Source: Pricia antarctica
GTDB taxonomy: Bacteria; Bacteroidota; Bacteroidia; Flavobacteriales; Flavobacteriaceae
NCBI RefSeq assembly: GCF_900101815.1
Contig: NZ_FNAO01000006.1
Location: 186,001-250,000 of the forward strand
Direction of reading: 5' to 3'
DNA length: 64,000 nucleotides
Below are positions 7,848-16,867 of the stretch, piece after piece. Numbering within the stretch: position 1 is the stretch's first letter; every line of letters starts with the position of its first letter. The position numbers were made by a program, and so were the translations under genes. The notes below the pieces were generated by a model that worked only from the letters and a program-made list of their open reading frames with translations, ran no database searches and was not told where the DNA came from.

Positions 7848-9770
7848 TTAAGGGATAAGCTTTTGAATCAACACCTCCATCAGCAACATCAGTAACGCTA
7901 AAATAACGAACCATTTCCAAAGTGCGGTGATGCGATTGTCTTTTTCAAAGGCGTCGAAGAGCGAGGCGATGGAAGACGCTTTTGATACCCCTTTAAGTTG
8001 GTCAAGGTTTAGGTAGGTGAGGTCGCTTTCTTCGCGGTCAAAATTAAAACTGATGTTTGTAAGAGGTGTGTCGCCTTGAGAAATTGTGTAAATGCCATCC
8101 TCCTTCAAATTTTCGTCGAAGGTTAGCGTGACCTTGTTGGAAAGTGCCTTTTGTTGGGGAATAAATTCATTCTCCCCCTTCGAGACTTTTAAAATAGTGT
8201 CGTCGGGCAAGCTGGCGGAAACGTCTATGGAAAAGCCGTTTCCCAAAACTCCATATAGCGGGGGCAATCGTAAGCTGTTGCTGCCCATATTGTAGAAGGT
8301 CGGTACAATCAAGGGTGAGTTTTTGAAGTTGGAATTGTCTGCAGCGAGCGATGCGGTGAAAATGTACTTGCCGTCGCCACCAATCAGGAACGGCGTATTA
8401 TCCTGAAACGAAAGTACTGAAGGTGCGGTGGTCTTGATCTTGAAATGTTTCGAAACTTCCGGATATTGAAAATTTGTCACATTTTTTACAAATACATTGC
8501 GGTATAAAGGATGCGAAAAGGAAATATTGGTGAGAGGGCGTTTAGCGTCAACCTTTTGTATGAATGAAGTTGAAAAATAATTGGAAGTCAAAAGGTTGTA
8601 AGAATTTAACTCGATTTCTTCGGATGGAATAATGACCAGGCTTCCACCACCTTCCGTAAACGACTTGAGGCTAGTGGTTAAGGCAATTGGCAAGGCTGGC
8701 ACTTCGTTTAAAATAATCAGGTTTTGAGTGCCCAAATCACCGTAATTGAGGTTCTTTGGGGCTGTGGGCGTAAATTCGAATTCATCATCGGGATAAATCC
8801 TTTTCAGAAAGTTGCTATTGGAATCACCGACAACCAGAACCTTGATTTTTTCTTTCGTGTCGATATTAAAGTATAGGTGGTTGTCATAGGCCAATCCCGT
8901 ATCGGAAATTTCTAGTTTACCATCGATTTGCTCATTTTTGGGAAGTGTAAATTGTACCTCCGTCCTGTCGCTATCCTTGAAAACGGCTGACGTTTTCGCG
9001 ATAAGTTGCTCGCCGTTAAACAGGGAAACGGGAGTGCTCTTTATTGAACCTTTACGTGACACTATTGCTGTAAGTTCTATGTTTTCAGAATTTTGCCCAT
9101 CTAAATAAATGGAATCCAAAGCTATGTTTTCCGTGTTTTCGGGTGTCAATGGAACAAGATGTTTTTGCATAGTGCTGGCCGAATCGATTACGGAGGAGAG
9201 CATCCGTCGCTGAAAATCGGAAACCAGTACAAGATTCCGGACAGTCTCCGAATCTCCCTTAAAAAAAGTATTTCCCTTAAGATATATTTCGTTCAGTTGA
9301 AGTTGTTTCGGAGTAGGTACGATTGCTATTAAGTCGTTCTGCGCCTCGGGCAAGGAAACCTGTTTAAAGACCATGTCATTCGTGAACAGCGTAAAATTTT
9401 GGTCTTTGGGTATGGATTGTAGGAGGGATTGCACCGCATTTTCCAACAATGTAACTCCGTCGGATTTGGCTTGCATGCTAAAAGAATTATCCAAATAAAT
9501 AATCGTTTCCTTCTGTTGCAGTGCGGATTGCTCCGCAAAAAAGGGTTGGGCAAAGGCAATGACCAAGCCTGCCAGCATAACCAATCTGGTCAGTAAAAGA
9601 AGCCATTTTTTCAAGACATTGCTACGCCGGGATTCCGACACGACTTTTTTAAGAAACTTGACGTTGGTAAACGGCGTTTTTTGAAACCGCCGCAATTGAA
9701 AAAGATGGATAATAAGGGGAATCAGGAGAAGGAGGAGGGCCCAAAGAAGTTCTGGATGTTTAAACTGCAT
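7848..9770 (-). CDS. BatA/VWA-domain membrane protein
   Basis: 640 residues. Residues 1-80 match the N-terminal BatA (aerotolerance) domain: two hydrophobic helices around FKHPELLWALLLLLIPLIIH and a later VMLAGLVIAFAQPFF. Then comes a von Willebrand factor A-type domain with an intact MIDAS start (IYLDNSFSMQAKS, DxSxS), a long periplasmic middle region, and a C-terminal helix (LWKWFVILALLMLLMEVLI). Such proteins are anchored in the inner membrane and thought to act in envelope stress or protein assembly. Co-oriented with the dihydroorotase-like gene 112 bp downstream, an order I recall as conserved in Flavobacteriaceae. Confidence 0.85.
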   Translation of the reverse strand: MQFKHPELLWALLLLLIPLIIHLFQLRRFQKTPFTNVKFLKKVVSESRRSNVLKKWLLLLTRLVMLAGLVIAFAQPFFAEQSALQQKETIIYLDNSFSMQAKSDGVTLLENAVQSLLQSIPKDQNFTLFTNDMVFKQVSLPEAQNDLIAIVPTPKQLQLNEIYLKGNTFFKGDSETVRNLVLVSDFQRRMLSSVIDSASTMQKHLVPLTPENTENIALDSIYLDGQNSENIELTAIVSRKGSIKSTPVSLFNGEQLIAKTSAVFKDSDRTEVQFTLPKNEQIDGKLEISDTGLAYDNHLYFNIDTKEKIKVLVVGDSNSNFLKRIYPDDEFEFTPTAPKNLNYGDLGTQNLIILNEVPALPIALTTSLKSFTEGGGSLVIIPSEEIELNSYNLLTSNYFSTSFIQKVDAKRPLTNISFSHPLYRNVFVKNVTNFQYPEVSKHFKIKTTAPSVLSFQDNTPFLIGGDGKYIFTASLAADNSNFKNSPLIVPTFYNMGSNSLRLPPLYGVLGNGFSIDVSASLPDDTILKVSKGENEFIPQQKALSNKVTLTFDENLKEDGIYTISQGDTPLTNISFNFDREESDLTYLNLDQLKGVSKASSIASLFDAFEKDNRITALWKWFVILALLMLLMEVLIQKLIP

Positions 9771-9935
9771 TTCCCGGTTTGAGATTGCAAAGGTAGGGAA
9801 AAGTAGTTAGTACTTGGTATAAAGTAATGCTCGCATAGGTGAAAATATTACAAGATAAAAGTACATAGTACAAACTAGTAAGCACGATTCGTAATAGTTT
9901 TGTTTATTGACCCCTATTTCATCTTCAATACAATT

Positions 9936-10943
9936 CTAGCAGAAAAAGAAATAATCCACCATATGCTTTCGCCCCAACTTTTCGAAATAGCCCATTATGA
10001 TGGTTTGGGCCTCGCCATTTGCCACGGTGATAATGCTCTGTGGGTTCTCTAAAACCTGCAATTCGCCGTAGTGCAGCATCTTTTTCCCATAAATTTCCTT
10101 TCCGATTTTTTTCGGATTATCGCAGATCCATTGAAAAGGGATGTCTTGTTTTTGGAGTCCTTTTGCGATTTCCTTGCCCTTTTTGCCTGCCCCCCAAACG
10201 ATCAAAGGTCGGTCAGGATTGTAATCCAGTTTGAGGAAATAATGCAATTTGATATCCAAAAAATAGTTTTGGGCGTAGTGTTGGCTGGTGCGGGAAGTGC
10301 GGGTGTCGTAGTCCCGCCAATGGTGGAGTACTTGGTTGCAGGGAATACATTGCAGTCCCTTTTCATAAAAACGGAAGGCCAGATCATAATCTTCGGGATA
10401 GCGGTCCGGTATAAAGGCGCCACAGAAGTCCAGATCCTCCCGAAAGGCCATCCAACAAGGGGAGGGGATAACACATTCCTTATAGATTTCGGAATAGTTG
10501 CTGCCGGTTTCGGTAAGTGCGTTCAACCATTTTTCGTAGCGGGCGTATCCGTCGCCGATGCCTTGGTCGGAGAAATAGTTGACCTGCCCCACAGCCAAAT
10601 GGCCCTTGCCATGCCCTAAAAGGCAATCGACCATGATCCGCAGTTTGTCCGCCGTCATGATATCGTCGGAGTCCATACGGGTAATCAGTTGGCCCTTGCT
10701 CTGATGGTAAGCAGTACGTAGGGCTTGGATAATACCAGTACCTTTGTTGTTGAGCACCTTTATCCGTGTTTCTTTTTCAGAAAGGGATTCGACGAGAGCC
10801 CTACTTGAATCCGAAGAATAATCATCCACCGCCAATACCTCCCAATTTTGGTAGGTTTGTGAGCGCATCGAATCCAGACAATCATAAAAAAACCTTTCGG
10901 TATTTTTAAAAGGGATCAGGATGCTTACCAAAGGGTTTTTCAT
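9936..10943 (-). CDS. Family 2 glycosyltransferase with a C-terminal Rossmann-like domain
   Basis: 335 residues. The N-terminal 220 residues are a GT-A/GT2 domain: VSILIPFKNTERF start, VDDYSSDSS nucleotide-binding loop, and RMDSDDIM with the DxD metal motif. The C-terminal 110 residues contain PLIVWGAGKKGKEIAKGL, a GxGxxG-like nucleotide-binding pattern seen after the GT2 domain in some surface-polysaccharide enzymes. The start is taken as ATG (complement of 10941-10943); a TTG three codons upstream is less likely. It transfers a sugar to an unknown acceptor. No polysaccharide locus surrounds it. Confidence 0.85.
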   Translation of the reverse strand: MKNPLVSILIPFKNTERFFYDCLDSMRSQTYQNWEVLAVDDYSSDSSRALVESLSEKETRIKVLNNKGTGIIQALRTAYHQSKGQLITRMDSDDIMTADKLRIMVDCLLGHGKGHLAVGQVNYFSDQGIGDGYARYEKWLNALTETGSNYSEIYKECVIPSPCWMAFREDLDFCGAFIPDRYPEDYDLAFRFYEKGLQCIPCNQVLHHWRDYDTRTSRTSQHYAQNYFLDIKLHYFLKLDYNPDRPLIVWGAGKKGKEIAKGLQKQDIPFQWICDNPKKIGKEIYGKKMLHYGELQVLENPQSIITVANGEAQTIIMGYFEKLGRKHMVDYFFFC

Positions 10944-11049
10944 GATAGACAAGGTATAAAAAGCATGGGAAAATCCTATTTGTAATACGTTATAAATACC
11001 CTGTTACGAATTATTATAGAAATACTTTTAAGAAACAGAAAAAGCTTTC

Positions 11050-11057
11050 TATATTTG
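11050..11057 (+). promoter_or_regulatory. Putative -7 box of tRNA-Ser
   Basis: TATATTTG fits TAnnTTTG and ends 10 bp before the mature 5' end of the tRNA, the distance expected for a short 5' leader. The -33 box is poor (a T-rich CTTTTA about 20 bp upstream). Confidence 0.5.
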
Positions 11058-11067
11058 CGCTCGCATA

Positions 11068-11152
11068 GGAGAAATGGCAGAGTGGTCGAATGCGGCAGTC
11101 TTGAAAACTGTTGAGGGTCACACCTCCGGGGGTTCGAATCCCTCTTTCTCCG
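11068..11152 (+). tRNA. tRNA-Ser(UGA)
   Basis: An 85-nt type II tRNA. Acceptor GGAGAAA pairs with TTTCTCC, discriminator G at 11152. The anticodon loop CTTGAAA gives anticodon TGA (reads UCA). A long variable arm (around TTGAGGGTCACACCTC) and the TpsiC arm GGTTCGAATCC are present, all as expected for serine. CCA is not encoded (the next bases are CTTA). It is followed within 11 bp by a strong hairpin terminator. Confidence 0.95.
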
Positions 11153-11326
11153 CTTAGAGCAAAGCTCGATTTCTGAAAAGAAATCGGGCTTTTTGTTTTG
11201 GCCGCTTCGAAAACACAGTTTTCGTAAGTGTCCAAAACAAAAAGACCGTAATTGCGACAGCAATTTCGAGCATTATTGTCAGGTGGGGAGATTGTAGGGA
11301 ACACCGCAGGTAATCCCTCTTTCTCC
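11137..11326 (+). repeat. 15-bp direct repeat of the tRNA-Ser 3' end (possible att scar)
   Basis: AATCCCTCTTTCTCC occurs at 11137-11151 inside the tRNA (TpsiC arm to acceptor) and again, identically, at 11312-11326, 175 bp downstream. The second copy is followed by its own strong terminator, as a tRNA 3' end normally would be. This is the arrangement left when an element that integrates at a tRNA 3' end is lost or reduced. Confidence 0.55.
11163..11199 (+). terminator. Rho-independent terminator after tRNA-Ser
   Basis: A 12-bp stem (AGCTCGATTTCT / AGAAATCGGGCT, one G-T pair) closing a GAAA tetraloop, followed by TTTTGTTTTG. It starts 11 nt past the tRNA. Confidence 0.8.
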
Positions 11327-11350
11327 ACTCGTAGTTTACCAAAACTGCAC

Positions 11351-11384
11351 AAAACCCTGTAAACATCATGTTTACAGGGTTTTT
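11351..11384 (+). terminator. Second, near-palindromic terminator downstream of the tRNA repeat
   Basis: AAAACCCTGTAAACA and TGTTTACAGGGTTTT form a stem of about 15 bp around a centre at 11367, ending in TTTTT. The A and T flanks make it potentially bidirectional. Confidence 0.75.
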
Positions 11385-11715
11385 CATTTTATATGTATCC
11401 ATTTGAATTCGAATGATACTAAAGATAAAGTGAGCTAATCGGTGAGTAGTCTTCCGAATGATTACTACTCACCGATTTAGCTATAATTTACTGATTTTGT
11501 ATTACTTAAAACTATATTTTTTCTACCTTTTGGTGTTCTGTTACACCAATATTAATTACTCACTTATGAAAAATTCATTTTCTATTCTCTTCTACACTAG
11601 GTTTGGATGGTAAGCGCATCTATAAAGGATTTGAAATACTAAGGAAAAAGGAAATAGAAAAAAAAGTGTGTAAGGGGCTCTCTAGTGGATTAGTATTGCA
11701 AATAAATTATCTTCA
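11385..11715. other. Intergenic region with an 18-bp inverted repeat
   Basis: No supported gene. It holds the inverted repeat at 11437-11477 (listed separately) and an AT-rich stretch with a 15-codon ATG ORF near 11567 that I do not consider a gene. The 3' end of the propeller kinase gene follows. Confidence 0.5.
11437..11477. repeat. Inverted repeat, 14 bp perfect arms
   Basis: AATCGGTGAGTAGT at 11437-11450 and its exact complement ACTACTCACCGATT at 11464-11477 flank a 13-bp loop. Allowing one bulged T at 11478, pairing extends by four more base pairs (AGCT outward). No T-run follows on either strand, so it is not a standard terminator. Confidence 0.7.
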
Positions 11716-14700
11716 TTATACCACCGTATATTCTACGCTACCCACCGCTTTTTGAACCGGATTGTCAGCTTTTGGTAAGGTCAATATAAAGGTTGTGCCT
11801 TTTCCTTTACCCTCGGATTCTGCCGTAATCGTTCCGCCATGGGAGGCGATGATTTTTCTCACCATATATAGCCCAAGTCCGGTTCCCTTTGTTTTTGCAT
11901 GGAAACGTTTGAAAGGGGTGAATAACTTATCTAAAGACTTTGTATCCATGCCTGAACCGTTATCACTGATAAAAAACTGCTGAAAATCCGGACCGACCTT
12001 AGTTTTGATGGCTACCACAGGTTTTTCTTGATTCCCCATATACTTTATCGCATTATCGATTAGATTCTCAAAAACTTGGACGAACCGGTTGCGATCTCCG
12101 TAAATATTCGGAAGCGCATCTTCAATGATTACCTGGGCCTTCCGTTCCCGAAGGCGACCGATGGCCATATTGCTGGCTACTCCAATAATCTCTTTGGAGT
12201 CTAAAATTTCCATTTTATTTTCAATTTTTCCCAATTTGGCAATTTCGGTAATATCGGCAATTAGACTGTTCATGATGGTACAGGACTGGATGATATACCC
12301 AAGACATTCTTTTGCATCGGTGATTTTACCCTCCTCGAAATCCAGCGAAATGAGGTCGGCCATGACCTGGATACTGTTGAGCGGACTTTTAAGATCATGG
12401 GAAACAGAATACGTAAACCTCTGAATTTCATCATTTTTTATGGACAGCTCTTCCGCCACATCCGCTAATTTTTTCTTTTGTAACTGTAATTCTTGGGTGC
12501 GATCGGCTATTTGTTGTTCCAGCTTTATCTGATGCCTTTTTATATTCCGTACCTTAAAGAAGTACAGCAGATATATGATTCCTAAGAAGACAATTGAAAG
12601 CAAGGTGCGGAACCACCAGGTTTTCCAAAAAGGAGGATTTATGGTTAGGGCAAGGCTAATGTCGTTGGTAACCCAAACTCCATCTGAATTGGTCGATTTA
12701 ATTCTAAGGGTATACTCCCCCGGATTTAAATTGGTATAGGTCGCTGTGGGGTTGTTGCCCACATAATTCCAATCCGTTTCAAAACCTTCCAAGAAATAAG
12801 CATAGTTTACTTTTTCGGGATGTCTGAAGGTGAGTGTTCTAAAATTAAAGTTGATAACGGATTGATTATAATCCAAACTTATGGAATCTATCTGGCTGAT
12901 ATCCCTTTTGAGGATGTCGGACCCATCATTGGGCATTACAGGCTTATTGAAAATCTTTAGTCCCGAAATAAATAGTTTCGGCTCGTCGTCTCTCTTCACC
13001 ACATCCTCAGACTTAAAAATGTTGAATCCATTACTTCCACCGAACAAAAACTCGCCCGAAGCCGTTTTAAGAGCAGATTTTGCGTTGAACTCATTAGACT
13101 GAAGACCGTCTTTCATATCATAATCTAAAACAGTTTTCGTCGCTGTATCGTATTTTGCCATTCCCCATTCGGTACCGAGCCATAAGTGCCTTGTCCCATC
13201 AATTAGTACACTTCTTATGGCATCGTTCTTCAGACCGTTGGCTTTTGTGATGGCCCGGAAAGAGTTGCTTTTAGGATGATATTGGTTAAGCCCCCCTTGT
13301 GTGCCTACCCATATGGTACTCGATTTATCCTGCACAATGGTATTGACATAGTTATTACTTAAGGTTCCTTTCCTACCAATATTATGGAAGTGATCGATTT
13401 TCCAGGAATCTTTCTTCGCTGTCAGCCGAAACAGCCCGGCATTAAGGGTGCCAATCCAAACCTGGCCATTGTTATCCTCTAGTATCGTGTAGGCGGAAGT
13501 AATTTCAGAGCCATCATGGGCCGATTTCAGTATAACGTCGGTATGGCTATCCGTATCCGGATTATATACTTGAACACCACCATTATAGTTTATAATCCAA
13601 ATACGTCCTTTTTTATCCCGCATTAAATCGCTGATGTGATTGGATTTTAAAAAGGAATTCTCGGTATTCCACTGATAAAATTCTTTACTTACTGTGTTAA
13701 AAACAATGATACCGTTTCCCCAAGAACCCACCCAAAGCTCATCGTCTTTGGTTTGAAGGATGGATAAAACCACATTGGTCGCAAAATTTTTATCATTTAA
13801 TGAATAATGATCGAAGGTGTCAGTAGCCCGGTTCCAGTAATTCAGTCCCCCGCCGTCGGTTCCTATCCATATGTTTCCAGCGATATCCTCATTAAAAGAA
13901 TTGACCAATTTATTGTTTAGGGAGGTTGAATTAAAGGGATCTATGTTTATATGTTTGAATTTATGGTATTCGGAATCGTAGAAACTTAGCCCGCTCTTAA
14001 AACAAGCAATCCACATTACCCCATTGCGTGCACTTAAAAGCGACCAAATAGAATTGTTGGAAATCGAATTGGGGCGCGCCGAACTATACTTTAAATGCGC
14101 TACATCGCCGGTAACTTTGGAGTAGATGAACAGACCATTATTTTCCGTACCAATCCAAAGGGCATCGTTTTTATACTTTGCCAAAGATAAAATTACGAAC
14201 CCCGGACTTATGCTGGTTTTTTTGATCGATGTCTCCCAAGTAGGGCTTACATTAAATTCAATTATCGATCCCTCCGATGTGCCGATTACGAAATTCATTT
14301 CATCGAATTGTACAACACTCGTTATATTTTCTTGTACGGGTAACTGATTAACTATGTTCAGATCAGTATCGATCACAAAAATATTGTAACTGGATACGAC
14401 CAATAGATGCTCAGCGCCCAAGGAGGTCACTTTTAAAATATGATTGTTACTATACTTTCGAATCTCTAATTTTTCGTTCGCCAGGAAGTGTCTCACTTCG
14501 CCGGTCTTCGTCTGGTAGGTATACAATCCGTCAGATGAGGTGCCCAGCCATAATGTGTTCGCAGTCTTGGCAATCGATATGATATTCTTCGATTCGATTT
14601 CCTTTGCCGACTTCTTAAAATGATAAGGAGTTACGCGTTTCAGGGTACGGTCATAGATGCTCAAACCTTGATCGGTGCCGATATATATGTCCCGGCCATC

Positions 14701-14982
14701 TTCGTATAGGGCTCCGATATATTCATCCGTCAGGCCGGTCACGCCATCTACACTTTTCTCGAATATCTGAAAATCCGTACCGTCATACTTATTCAGACCG
14801 TTTCGGGTTCCAACCCAGATAAAACCATAACTATCCTCTAAAAGTACGGTAGCCGAGCTTAGCGACATGCCATTTTCGATATGGTGAAAGGTGTAAGGTT
14901 CTTGAAGCTGTGCCTGTAGGTTGGCGGCACTACAACAGATGAGCGCCGAAGTTAGAATCGTTGATAATTGGGGTAGTATCAT
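11716..14982 (-). CDS. Two-component propeller sensor histidine kinase (no receiver or HTH)
   Basis: 1088 residues. After a signal sequence (ending near LQAQLQEPYTF) come about a dozen Reg_prop-type repeats (GFIWVGTRNGLNKYD, NTLWLGTSSDGLY, GNIWIGTDGGGLNYW and so on) making two 7-bladed periplasmic propellers, then a Y_Y_Y domain at about 720-785 and one transmembrane helix at about 795-815. The cytosolic part has HisKA (SVSHDLKSPLNS, His862) and a full HATPase_c (ENLIDNAIKYM, DNGSGM, TKGTGLGLYMVRKI). The layout is that of Bacteroidota hybrid sensors for polysaccharides, but the protein ends after the ATPase domain, so it must signal through a separate regulator. No polysaccharide utilisation genes adjoin it. 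Confidence 0.92.
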   Translation of the reverse strand: MILPQLSTILTSALICCSAANLQAQLQEPYTFHHIENGMSLSSATVLLEDSYGFIWVGTRNGLNKYDGTDFQIFEKSVDGVTGLTDEYIGALYEDGRDIYIGTDQGLSIYDRTLKRVTPYHFKKSAKEIESKNIISIAKTANTLWLGTSSDGLYTYQTKTGEVRHFLANEKLEIRKYSNNHILKVTSLGAEHLLVVSSYNIFVIDTDLNIVNQLPVQENITSVVQFDEMNFVIGTSEGSIIEFNVSPTWETSIKKTSISPGFVILSLAKYKNDALWIGTENNGLFIYSKVTGDVAHLKYSSARPNSISNNSIWSLLSARNGVMWIACFKSGLSFYDSEYHKFKHINIDPFNSTSLNNKLVNSFNEDIAGNIWIGTDGGGLNYWNRATDTFDHYSLNDKNFATNVVLSILQTKDDELWVGSWGNGIIVFNTVSKEFYQWNTENSFLKSNHISDLMRDKKGRIWIINYNGGVQVYNPDTDSHTDVILKSAHDGSEITSAYTILEDNNGQVWIGTLNAGLFRLTAKKDSWKIDHFHNIGRKGTLSNNYVNTIVQDKSSTIWVGTQGGLNQYHPKSNSFRAITKANGLKNDAIRSVLIDGTRHLWLGTEWGMAKYDTATKTVLDYDMKDGLQSNEFNAKSALKTASGEFLFGGSNGFNIFKSEDVVKRDDEPKLFISGLKIFNKPVMPNDGSDILKRDISQIDSISLDYNQSVINFNFRTLTFRHPEKVNYAYFLEGFETDWNYVGNNPTATYTNLNPGEYTLRIKSTNSDGVWVTNDISLALTINPPFWKTWWFRTLLSIVFLGIIYLLYFFKVRNIKRHQIKLEQQIADRTQELQLQKKKLADVAEELSIKNDEIQRFTYSVSHDLKSPLNSIQVMADLISLDFEEGKITDAKECLGYIIQSCTIMNSLIADITEIAKLGKIENKMEILDSKEIIGVASNMAIGRLRERKAQVIIEDALPNIYGDRNRFVQVFENLIDNAIKYMGNQEKPVVAIKTKVGPDFQQFFISDNGSGMDTKSLDKLFTPFKRFHAKTKGTGLGLYMVRKIIASHGGTITAESEGKGKGTTFILTLPKADNPVQKAVGSVEYTVV

Positions 14983-15442
14983 TGTAGGCTCTTTGGGTAG
15001 GGGCCTTATAGTAACGTAATGTTGGGTACGAAATTACTTTTACTTACATAATATTAAAAAGTAGAGGCTACTGTATCCTTACTTGACAATCTGAAATTTA
15101 AATCACTGTGAATGAAATAGGGTGTTTTGTAGTTCGGTCGCCAGAAACCTATTTCGGTTATACATAAAATCTTTTTACCTAATAAGCCCTGTATTTCATC
15201 GAATATCTTTGAAATACCCAATTTTTTACTTGAAGGTATCCCGAACACGTAGACCATCCTTGTAAATGTCAATAAACATGCGAGATTCAGGCGTTTTTCT
15301 GCCGATAATCCTCTGCCAAAACCCCTGCCTTTTTAACAAAACCCATCCCATAAAACCAAAAACCTATGAATTTTTACTAAGAACGCAACGGGAATGTTTT
15401 TTGAACTTTGTCGAAGTTATTAACCCCTTAATCGATGAAATC
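14983..15442. other. 460-bp divergent intergenic region
   Basis: It lies between the propeller kinase and the divergent PD40 gene. A frame on the minus strand (15054-15272, 72 codons) is open but matches no family I know and has no supporting promoter, so it is not called. The frame of the PD40 gene is open back to 15266 but lacks a plausible start there. Otherwise AT-rich regulatory DNA. Confidence 0.4.
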
Positions 15443-16687
15443 ATGAAATACCCCCTGACCTCCGTGATTTTCGGCTCTGTTTTTACCTGTCTGAGCTATT
15501 CGGTATCCGCACAGGATATCCATAAGAATAGTAATCAGGATGCAAACGGCCAAACCGAAAAAAGAATGGACAATTACCGTACCCTGAAAAATTTGGGCTA
15601 CGATGACAAAGCTATTTATGAAGACCTTGGCAATGCCAATTTCCTCAATAAAGATTATGAAACGGCTTTATTCTGGTACGAAAAACTACAAGAAAGCAGC
15701 AAGCACAATACCTTAAGTGCCAGCTACAATAAAAGATACCTGCACGCCAAACAACAAATGCTGGCCGATAATTCGTCAACTACAACGAATACTCAAGATT
15801 GGATGGCGATGATTCAAACGGACTATCAGGTGAACGGCAACAAAATGGCCAGTACCGATAATAGCACAGGCAAATACCGGAATCTCGATTTCAACAGAGG
15901 TTATGATATACAGTTTGTGGAAGATCAATTGCTTTCGGACGCCGATGTTGAACTATTGGAAAACGATAGATCTGAAATGGAGAATAGGTACAAGGCGCCG
16001 ATTGCCTTGACGCCTGATGGCAACGTCGCCTATTTCAGTAAACCGAAATATGTAAAGCCTGAGTACGGGGCTTTTTCCAAAAAAGAACTGGTACATAGGA
16101 TATATCGGGCGGAAAAGAAAAACGGACAGTGGAAAAATGTACGTGAAGTCGCCGTGGCCCCAAAATATGCGTCCGTAATGCATCCGGCCTTGTCCGAAGA
16201 TGGTAAGCGGTTGTTCTTCGCCTCTAATATGCCCGGTACCTTTGGAGAGTTTGATATCTATGTATCTACCGTAGAAGTGGATGGTAGCTTGGGTGTCGCC
16301 AAAAACTTGGGCAGAAAGGTCAACACCAAGAAAAACGACCTGTATCCTAATATAATAGAAGGCAACACCCTGTCTTTTGCATCTGAAGGCCATAGGGGTA
16401 AAGGTGGACTCGATGTCTACATGGCCCAGGTGGGACGCGCCAATGTTAGCTTGGCCATCAATCTTGGCGACGAAATCAACAGTGACGGCGATGAATTTGC
16501 GGTGTCCCTAGCTTCTAAAAACGGTACGGGATATGTAATGTCGAATCGAGGAAACAACAAGACGGATGTGCAAAAAGTGGCGTTCTCTTACAACGATAAT
16601 GGAAACGGACAAGGCGACTATGATATTATGGAAGCCATGAACAATTCCCAGATCGATTATACCAGTTCTCTTTTCGAGGACGAATGA
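15443..16687 (+). CDS. Secreted PD40/WD40-like repeat protein paired with PorP/SprF
   Basis: 414 residues from the ATG at 15443, which gives a clean signal peptide (PLTSVIFGSVFTCLSYSVSAQ). Residues about 35-90 look like a TPR-type helical hairpin (YDDKAIYEDLGNANFLNKDY). Residues about 165-345 contain PD40-type blades (HPALSEDGKRLFFASNMPG, GEFDIYVSTVE, YPNIIEGNTLSFASEG, KGGLDVYMAQ). In flavobacteria this TPR plus PD40 arrangement usually continues into a carboxypeptidase-like domain and a C-terminal OmpA domain that tethers PorE-type T9SS proteins to peptidoglycan. Here the protein ends before both. The PorP/SprF gene follows 180 bp downstream on the same strand, so a periplasmic partner of that secretion component is likely. 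Confidence 0.75.
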   Translation: MKYPLTSVIFGSVFTCLSYSVSAQDIHKNSNQDANGQTEKRMDNYRTLKNLGYDDKAIYEDLGNANFLNKDYETALFWYEKLQESSKHNTLSASYNKRYLHAKQQMLADNSSTTTNTQDWMAMIQTDYQVNGNKMASTDNSTGKYRNLDFNRGYDIQFVEDQLLSDADVELLENDRSEMENRYKAPIALTPDGNVAYFSKPKYVKPEYGAFSKKELVHRIYRAEKKNGQWKNVREVAVAPKYASVMHPALSEDGKRLFFASNMPGTFGEFDIYVSTVEVDGSLGVAKNLGRKVNTKKNDLYPNIIEGNTLSFASEGHRGKGGLDVYMAQVGRANVSLAINLGDEINSDGDEFAVSLASKNGTGYVMSNRGNNKTDVQKVAFSYNDNGNGQGDYDIMEAMNNSQIDYTSSLFEDE

Positions 16688-16867
16688 TCGAACTTGACCC
16701 TACCGATCGCCAGCCGATACCTTAAGGCCCGGTCAGTATAAAACTGTGTAGCGGATGCATTGGGTCGACCGGAAGAAAAACTTGACAAAAAGTTTCCCCA
16801 AGTCGATCCATCATCCCACAGTAAAATCCCAAATACTACCCCACAGATTAACCATAATTCTATTGCC

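Noticed and set aside
10976-11402. Several overlapping minus-strand open frames across the tRNA-Ser region.
   Set aside because: They run antisense through a clear tRNA and two terminators and have no recognisable protein features.
15054-15272. 72-codon minus-strand open frame upstream of the PD40 gene.
   Set aside because: No known family, no promoter or plausible leader; treated as chance. Could be revisited if homologues are found.
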